Of a stretch of DNA of 50,394 nt, positions 45,926 through 50,394 are shown piece after piece. The notes below the pieces were generated by a model. That model saw only the letters and a program-made list of their open reading frames with translations, did no database searches and was not told the DNA's origin. The translations under genes were made by a program, and so were the position numbers. The stretch comes from a bacterium (GTDB lineage Bacteria; BMS3Abin14), in contig JARGFZ010000018.1 of assembly GCA_029210965.1 (NCBI GenBank), forward strand, positions 1-50,394, given 5' to 3'. The first letter of the stretch is position 1, and each line of letters opens with the position of its first letter.

Positions 45926-47247
45926 TGTCTTATGTTGCCATCGTTGGAAGGCCAAACGTCGGAAAATCAACCCTGTTTAACCGGATCCTGGGAAAACGTC
46001 AGGCCATCGTGGAGGATATAGATGGGGTCACAAGGGATCGAAACTACGGTGCTGCCAGTTGGCTGGGTCGTGACTTCACTCTGGTGGATACGGGAGGACT
46101 GGATCCCCTGGTGGAAGAGGGACTTTTCACACTGACGCGGGAACAGGCCATGGTGGCCATCGAGGAGGCCGATATGATCCTTTTCGTGGTGGACACCCGT
46201 TCAGGCATAGCTCCCGCGGACGATGAAGTGGCGAAGATACTGAGGCGCACCGATAAGCCGGTCCTCCTTGTGGCCAATAAATCCGAAGGTAAGGGAGGAG
46301 AGCTGGAGGCCGCTGACTTCTACAGGCTTGGGCTGGGTGAGGTCTACCCTGTCTCGGCCCTTCACGGGTCCGGCGTGGCGGATCTTCTTGACGAAATTAT
46401 CTTCAAGCTTCCGGAAAAGGAGCCTGTAACAGAGGTTGAGCACGATATGCGTGTGGCAGTGATCGGAAAGCCCAATACCGGCAAATCAACTCTGGTCAAC
46501 AGGGTTCTGGGTTATGAACGGGTCCTTGTATCAGACATTCCCGGGACCACTGCCGACACGGTGGACAGTCTTGTGGAAAGGAACGGTAAGCGTTACCTGC
46601 TGGTGGACACCGCTGGAGTCCGGAGGAAAGCCAGGGTCACCGGGGCGATCGAACACTTCTCGGTTCTGCGGACGCTAAACGCAGTGGAGCGCTGCCACGT
46701 GTGTCTCCTCCTCGTGGACAGCTCGGAAGGGCTGGTGGACCAGGACCTGCGCATTGCCGGTCTTGTGAATGAGGCTGGCCGAGGTCTGGTGGTTTGCCTT
46801 AACAAATGGGACCTGGTGGAAAAGGACCACAGGACCTTCGACGAAACGGTGAAGGATATCAGGGAAAAACTGTTTTTTTACCCCGGTGTTCCGGTCATCT
46901 CTATCTCCGGCCTCACCGGCCTGAGGGTCGAAAAGGTTTTTGAAGTCGTGGATCAAGTCTACCAGGATGCCAGGAAGGAACTTACTACAAGACAGGTGAA
47001 CGACACCCTGGAAAAAGCGATCGAGGGGCACCAGCCGCACCTGGTGCGTGGCCAGCGCCTCAAGTTCTACTACGCCACTCAAGTGGGCACCAACCCTCCG
47101 CGCTTCGTGATCTTTACCAACCGTCCGAAGGACATTAAAGACCATTATACCCGGTACATCGAGAGGGTCTTCAGGGAGGAACACGGTTTCGCGGGATCCC
47201 CTGTCAGGCTCATTTTTAAACGGGGTAGGGAGGATAGGCATAAATAA
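45925..47247 (+). CDS. der: Ribosome-assembly GTPase Der (EngA)
   Basis: Double-GTPase needed for maturation of the 50S subunit. First G domain: GRPNVGKSTLFN, DTGG, and G4 written NKSE (NKxD is commoner). Second G domain from about residue 177: GKPNTGKSTLVN, DTAGVRRKARV, NKWD. The C-terminal KH-like domain is at about 350-440 (LKFYYATQVGTNPPRFVIFT). At 440 residues it is normal. It starts on the A of the preceding stop (TAATG). A GGAAGGA heptad array begins 5 bp after its stop. Confidence 0.96.
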   Translation: MSYVAIVGRPNVGKSTLFNRILGKRQAIVEDIDGVTRDRNYGAASWLGRDFTLVDTGGLDPLVEEGLFTLTREQAMVAIEEADMILFVVDTRSGIAPADDEVAKILRRTDKPVLLVANKSEGKGGELEAADFYRLGLGEVYPVSALHGSGVADLLDEIIFKLPEKEPVTEVEHDMRVAVIGKPNTGKSTLVNRVLGYERVLVSDIPGTTADTVDSLVERNGKRYLLVDTAGVRRKARVTGAIEHFSVLRTLNAVERCHVCLLLVDSSEGLVDQDLRIAGLVNEAGRGLVVCLNKWDLVEKDHRTFDETVKDIREKLFFYPGVPVISISGLTGLRVEKVFEVVDQVYQDARKELTTRQVNDTLEKAIEGHQPHLVRGQRLKFYYATQVGTNPPRFVIFTNRPKDIKDHYTRYIERVFREEHGFAGSPVRLIFKRGREDRHK

Positions 47248-47252
47248 TAATG

Positions 47253-47334
47253 AAGGAAGAAGGAGGAAGGAGGAAGGATGGAGGATGGAGCTATGCCTGT
47301 GTCCTGTTCTCTTCCTCCTTCCTCCCTCCTCCTT
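47253..47334. repeat. Heptad array, word AAGGAGG, with inverted arm
   Basis: aaggaag, aaggagg, aaggagg, aaggatg, gaggatg (47253-47287). Inverted units ttctctt, cctcctt, cctccct, cctcctt (47307-47334). It fills the der-yprB gap and ends 15 bp before the next ATG. Confidence 0.88.
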
Positions 47335-47349
47335 CACTATTCTGATTTT

Positions 47350-47850
47350 ATGAAAGCCTACCTTGACATCGAAACCACCTTTGACAACACCATTTCCCTC
47401 GTGGGCGTTCACATCCCTGGGAGGGATATGGTACAGCTCATGGGGTCTCAGGTAACCGACGTGGCTATTGCCCTTGCCCTGGAGGGAGTAAACACCGTTG
47501 TGACCTTCAACGGCGCCAGCTTCGATCTTCCCTACATTCGACGTATAACAGGCCTGGATATCAAGGACATGGTTGAACACCGGGATCTGCTTCAGATCCG
47601 CCGCAAAAGAGGCCTCAGGGGAGGCCTGAAAAGGGTAGAGGTGCTCCTGGGCATAAGTCGTGGTTCCGGTATCACAGACGGACGCCTGGCGCCGCGCCTG
47701 TGGCAGCGCTGGGAGAACGACGGCGACAAGGAAGCGCTGAGGGTGCTGCTTCAGTACAATAAAGAAGATTGTGTGAATCTTGAGATCCTCGAATCCATCC
47801 TCGACAGTACAGAGGACCAGGGCGGAGGGCGAAGGGCGAAGGGCGGGTGA
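47350..47850 (+). CDS. YprB-like ribonuclease H-fold exonuclease domain protein
   Basis: Small protein of the RNase_H_2 (YprB) group, predicted 3'-5' exonuclease of the DEDD type. The frame extends upstream to 47278, but that part is repeat array; ATG 47350 gives MKAYLDIETTFDN. Acidic residues are seen at Asp6 and Glu8 (DIET), Asp59 in FNGASFDLPYI, and Asp140 in YNKEDCVNLEIL. About 145 residues carry the domain, and the last ones (EDQGGGRRAKGG) come from a heptad array. No helicase or Cas4-like partner is near; larger YprB proteins have a TPR tail that is missing here. Confidence 0.8.
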   Translation: MKAYLDIETTFDNTISLVGVHIPGRDMVQLMGSQVTDVAIALALEGVNTVVTFNGASFDLPYIRRITGLDIKDMVEHRDLLQIRRKRGLRGGLKRVEVLLGISRGSGITDGRLAPRLWQRWENDGDKEALRVLLQYNKEDCVNLEILESILDSTEDQGGGRRAKGG

Positions 47851-47891
47851 AGCAGGAGCCAGTACCCAGAAGCCAGGAGTCAGGAGAAGAG
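47822..47891. repeat. Degenerate heptad run across the yprB stop codon
   Basis: gcggagg, gcgaagg, gcgaagg, gcgggtg, aagcagg, agccagt, acccaga, agccagg, agtcagg, agaagag: ten units in one 7-bp register. The first three are translated. Confidence 0.75.
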
Positions 47892-48000
47892 CTGTATCGG
47901 GGCAGAAGGACCTGTTCCTTTGTAACGAAACGGTGAAACCCTTCGACAGGCTCAGGGCAGGCGGTGAACCGGTGAAACGGGGATGGGGACAGGATCTTTT

Positions 48001-48032
48001 GCATGGGTGCTTGGGAGCACGGGTGCATGGAA
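48001..48032. repeat. Octad array, word GCATGGGT
   Basis: gcatgggt, gcttggga, gcacgggt, gcatggaa at 8-bp spacing. No gene is seen in 47851-48214; GGCTCAGGGCAGGC at 47950 is shared with 6764. Confidence 0.65.
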
Positions 48033-48063
48033 GAAGCGCTTACGAAGAATATAAAAACCCTTT

Positions 48064-48111
48064 GTCATTGCGAGGAGCATCGTGGGAAACGAGAGCGACG
48101 CGGCAATCCCG
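48064..48111. repeat. CATTGCGAGGAGC-type dispersed repeat
   Basis: GTCATTGCGAGGAGC at the left and GCGACGCGGCAATCCC at the right form an imperfect inverted repeat. A shorter relative is at 6677-6714. I recall this kind of repeat from many bacterial genomes. Confidence 0.6.
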
Positions 48112-48143
48112 AAGTTAAAGCTTTTCGCCGCTTTCACAAAAAC

Positions 48144-48166
48144 AAAAAAATCGGAGCACCGCTCCG
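48144..48166 (-). terminator. Terminator of the receptor gene
   Basis: On the minus strand CGGAGC, loop GGT, GCTCCG, then A and seven T, about 50 bp after the stop. Confidence 0.8.
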
Positions 48167-48180
48167 GTAACGCTATCCTC

Positions 48181-48208
48181 CTGCGTTCTGCGTGCTGCGT
48201 TCTGCGTG
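48181..48208. repeat. Heptad array, word CTGCGTT/CTGCGTG
   Basis: Four units alternate ctgcgtt and ctgcgtg in 7-bp register, ending 6 bp from the receptor stop codon (which is on the minus strand). Same word as 42318-42338. Confidence 0.8.
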
Positions 48209-48214
48209 CTGCTC

Positions 48215-50224
48215 TTAAACTCCGAAGGTTTCCAGTTCCTTGAGCATCTCTTTGCCCAGCTCCCTCCACTCCGCCAGGCTCACGAACAGCGTCTCAAAGA
48301 TCTGCTCCGATTCGCTGACGGTAAGAAGCAAAGCCCGGCTGCCATCCTGGTTAACCTTTGCTGTCTGGGTGAGACGGTAGCTTATCTCTGTCATACTTTC
48401 GGCCGATGCGGAGATAACGGTCGTTTTCTCTCTTTGCCGCTGAGCACCCTCCTTGAGTCTGGCAGCCATCTCGTTAAGGCTCACAGTCGTGTCGACAACG
48501 CTTCCGGCGGCATCAGCCTGCTTAACCGTTTCATCCCTGATAGCGATACTAATGTCCCGGGAGTGTCTGAAACTCTCATCAATGCGGTTCAGCACCTCCT
48601 CGGCCTTGCCTGTGTTTTCAACAGCCGATTTTACTGCTTCACTGATCAGATCCGTACCACCCATTACCGTTTCGATATCCCTTTCAAAATGGTCCATGGC
48701 CTGGCGTATGTCGCTGGTTGATTCTTCAACATCGCGGGACAGCTTACTGATCTCCTCGGCCACTACTGCGAAACTTCTTCCGTGGGCCCCGGCCTGGGCG
48801 GCAATGATGCTGGCGTTTAATGCCAGGAGGCGCGTCTGGTCCATGACCTCGTCGATGATCTTGATCGTTTCTTTTACAGTAACGGAACGGGTTTTAAGGT
48901 CATTCATGGTATGGGTAAAATCCACGGTGATCTTTTCCAGAGATCGTATGCCTTCCCTGGCATTGCTGAATACCTTTTTACCGGAGTCCACTTCCACTGC
49001 GGCCTGGTCGTCTGCTTTGGCCGACTCATTCGATTTCTCATTGATCTCAACGAGGATCTGCCGCATGTTACGCACGACGCCGGCGATCTCTTCCATGGAG
49101 GAGACCAGTTCGTCCATTCCCTCATTGACTTCCTTGCCCACATTGTCCAGCTCTTTGGCGGTGGCGGTACCATCGTCAGAAGAGGCCAGGATCTGCCCTC
49201 CGTCGGCCGCAAGGGAATCGGCGGCCTCACGCAACTGGGTGGTCGATTCGGCCAGCTTCTGGATCTGTCCTGAATAGCGGTCCCGTTTTTCCTGGATGGT
49301 GACGAATATCTGCTCCATAAGGTCATCCATACGGCGAATCCCGTGTATGAGCCTTATGTTGGAAATAGCCACTGAAATCTGGTCGGCCATAACCTTTATA
49401 ATGGCAACCTCTTCATCGTTGATGTGAGTTTTCTTGAACTTGTTGTCAACGGCGAAAAGACCGATAGCCTCCTTCCCGTCATGAAAGGGGAGCAGCATAA
49501 AGGATGTGCTCCGTATCGCCTTGATCGAGTCATAGGGAGGTCTTAGACGTTGTTCCGGCTTCAGGTCAGAAGAGTTTTTGATCCTTATGGGTGTGTCATC
49601 CCTCAGGGCCTGCCAGATGATCCCGCCCTCATCGTTCATGGGTACACGTATGCTATCGAGGGGTTCATGAAGGTTGCCGCGCGTCTCGACGCATTCCAGC
49701 ATACCGTTTTCCCGATTGGCCAGGAATATGTTCGCCCTGTCAAAACCCAGGGTTTCGTGTATCCCGTCAGCAACGATCCGAAAAACTTCATCTAAATCAG
49801 CAGATCGCTGAATGGAGGCGCTGACATTGGTGATCCCGTTCATTCTTCCCTGAAGGGTGAAGAGCCTTTGTTCAAACATTTCTTCTTTAGCCATGAACAG
49901 TTTATAGGTTTCCGACATCCTCTGCTGCTCATTTACAAGTTTTGTGTCCTTTCGTCCAATGAGGTATCCAAAGACCGCCATGACAGTGGAGGTGCCCAGA
50001 GCCATGTAAAGGGCTGTCAAAGTGTTGCGTGGATTCCCGAAGAAGAAACTTTTGATATAGAGAATAACGGAAGTTCCGTCCGGTCTTGAAATCAGAATGT
50101 CGAGTGCAAGCCAACCCAGAGGGGTGAAAAGGCCGAGCACCAATCCCGTCAGGGCGTAACGGAACGGCCGCTCATTTGCACTGGTGTGGTTGCCTGAAGA
50201 TGAGGGTGTGGGTTTTATTTTCAT
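48215..50224 (-). CDS. Methyl-accepting chemotaxis-like receptor with GAF sensor domain
   Basis: Inner-membrane signalling protein (669 residues). Two N-terminal helices (YALTGLVLGLFTPLGWLALD and ALYMALGTSTVMAVFGYLIG) enclose only a short loop, so sensing is probably by the cytoplasmic GAF domain (about 135-295; FDRANIFLANRENGMLECVE). A long coiled coil follows. The hairpin tip reads LLALNASIIAAQAGAHGRSF, then AVVAEEISKLS, where canonical receptors have AAIEAARAGEQGRGFAVVA, so several residues known to contact CheA/CheW or neighbouring dimers are changed. No che genes are nearby. It may signal in a divergent chemosensory or c-di-GMP-type pathway; that is inference. Confidence 0.88.
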   Translation of the reverse strand: MKIKPTPSSSGNHTSANERPFRYALTGLVLGLFTPLGWLALDILISRPDGTSVILYIKSFFFGNPRNTLTALYMALGTSTVMAVFGYLIGRKDTKLVNEQQRMSETYKLFMAKEEMFEQRLFTLQGRMNGITNVSASIQRSADLDEVFRIVADGIHETLGFDRANIFLANRENGMLECVETRGNLHEPLDSIRVPMNDEGGIIWQALRDDTPIRIKNSSDLKPEQRLRPPYDSIKAIRSTSFMLLPFHDGKEAIGLFAVDNKFKKTHINDEEVAIIKVMADQISVAISNIRLIHGIRRMDDLMEQIFVTIQEKRDRYSGQIQKLAESTTQLREAADSLAADGGQILASSDDGTATAKELDNVGKEVNEGMDELVSSMEEIAGVVRNMRQILVEINEKSNESAKADDQAAVEVDSGKKVFSNAREGIRSLEKITVDFTHTMNDLKTRSVTVKETIKIIDEVMDQTRLLALNASIIAAQAGAHGRSFAVVAEEISKLSRDVEESTSDIRQAMDHFERDIETVMGGTDLISEAVKSAVENTGKAEEVLNRIDESFRHSRDISIAIRDETVKQADAAGSVVDTTVSLNEMAARLKEGAQRQREKTTVISASAESMTEISYRLTQTAKVNQDGSRALLLTVSESEQIFETLFVSLAEWRELGKEMLKELETFGV

Positions 50225-50317
50225 AAAATTCGAGTCCGTTTAGCCACAGGTGGTCTTCTTTGCACAAAGGAGGAGAATATAACATTTGAATGGAGTCGAC
50301 AAAGAAAATGTTGGGGT

Positions 50318-50353
50318 CTAGCAGCGTGTCGGGAAACCTGCGCACGCTGCTAG
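50318..50353. other. Perfect 11-bp inverted repeat near the window edge
   Basis: CTAGCAGCGTG (50318-50328), 14-nt loop, CACGCTGCTAG (50343-50353). There is no T run, so it is not a typical terminator. The motif ggtctagcagcgtgtcgg recalls ends of some insertion sequences, but the rest lies outside the window. No gene is seen in 50225-50394. Confidence 0.4.
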
Positions 50354-50394
50354 CTGGTTTGTCGGAAGACGCGCTTTTCCTGTTTCGTAATTTG

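Overview
The window looks like a chromosomal segment of a Gram-negative bacterium, most likely from the former Deltaproteobacteria (Desulfobacterota). The evidence is a TamA/TamB outer-membrane pair, an OmpA-type lipoprotein, a TRAP transporter, and a long housekeeping run (pheA-hisC-aroF-tyrA-aroA-cmk-ispH-rpsA-sppA-ihfB, then yebC-ruvCAB) whose order resembles Geobacter-like genomes. That taxonomic call is inference from gene content and order. No rRNA, tRNA, CRISPR array or complete mobile element was found.

Layout. 1-833: scar of an IS3-family element inserted into the 3' end of a probable ygiQ gene. 939-2612: OmpA-domain lipoprotein. 2584-3000: decayed DsbA-family fragment. 3190-6360 (minus): TRAP transporter dctQ-dctM-dctP. 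7000-7566 (minus): nitroreductase. 8067-8735: orphan GspJ-like pseudopilin. 9237-31315: plus-strand housekeeping region (guaB, guaA, dnaE, accA, pheA, hisC, aroF, tyrA, aroA, cmk, ispH, rpsA, sppA, ihfB, yebC, ruvC, ruvA, ruvB). 31481-35095: frameshifted psiE, N-terminally short mscL, phosphoketolase. 35261-42051 (minus): tamA-tamB. 42353-47850: TlpA-like protein divergent from an SNase-like nuclease, an MA-type peptidase, der, and a YprB-like nuclease. 48215-50224 (minus): GAF-containing MCP-like receptor.

How the genes work together. Several compact translationally coupled blocks are visible. aroF-tyrA-aroA overlap by 4 bp, and pheA and hisC lie upstream, giving most of the late shikimate and Phe/Tyr pathway, though chorismate mutase is not present here. 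cmk-ispH-rpsA-sppA-ihfB is a classic cluster. ruvC-ruvA-ruvB encode Holliday-junction processing. TamA and TamB are co-encoded with a 37-bp overlap.

The most unusual content is between the genes. (1) A dispersed element of about 150 bp occurs four times (6487, 7593, 9051 inverted, 44500). It has terminal inverted repeats and several internal hairpins whose stems change in a compensatory way between copies. (2) More than twenty intergenic stretches are built from 7-bp (sometimes 8-bp) tandem units. Each locus has its own word, and often an inverted arm carries the same word further on. These arrays commonly begin 2-10 bp after a stop codon, run up to start codons, and in three genes form the C-terminal codons. 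(3) An imperfect palindrome of about 180 bp lies between rpsA and sppA. If the window holds an undescribed system, these repeat families are the best candidates.
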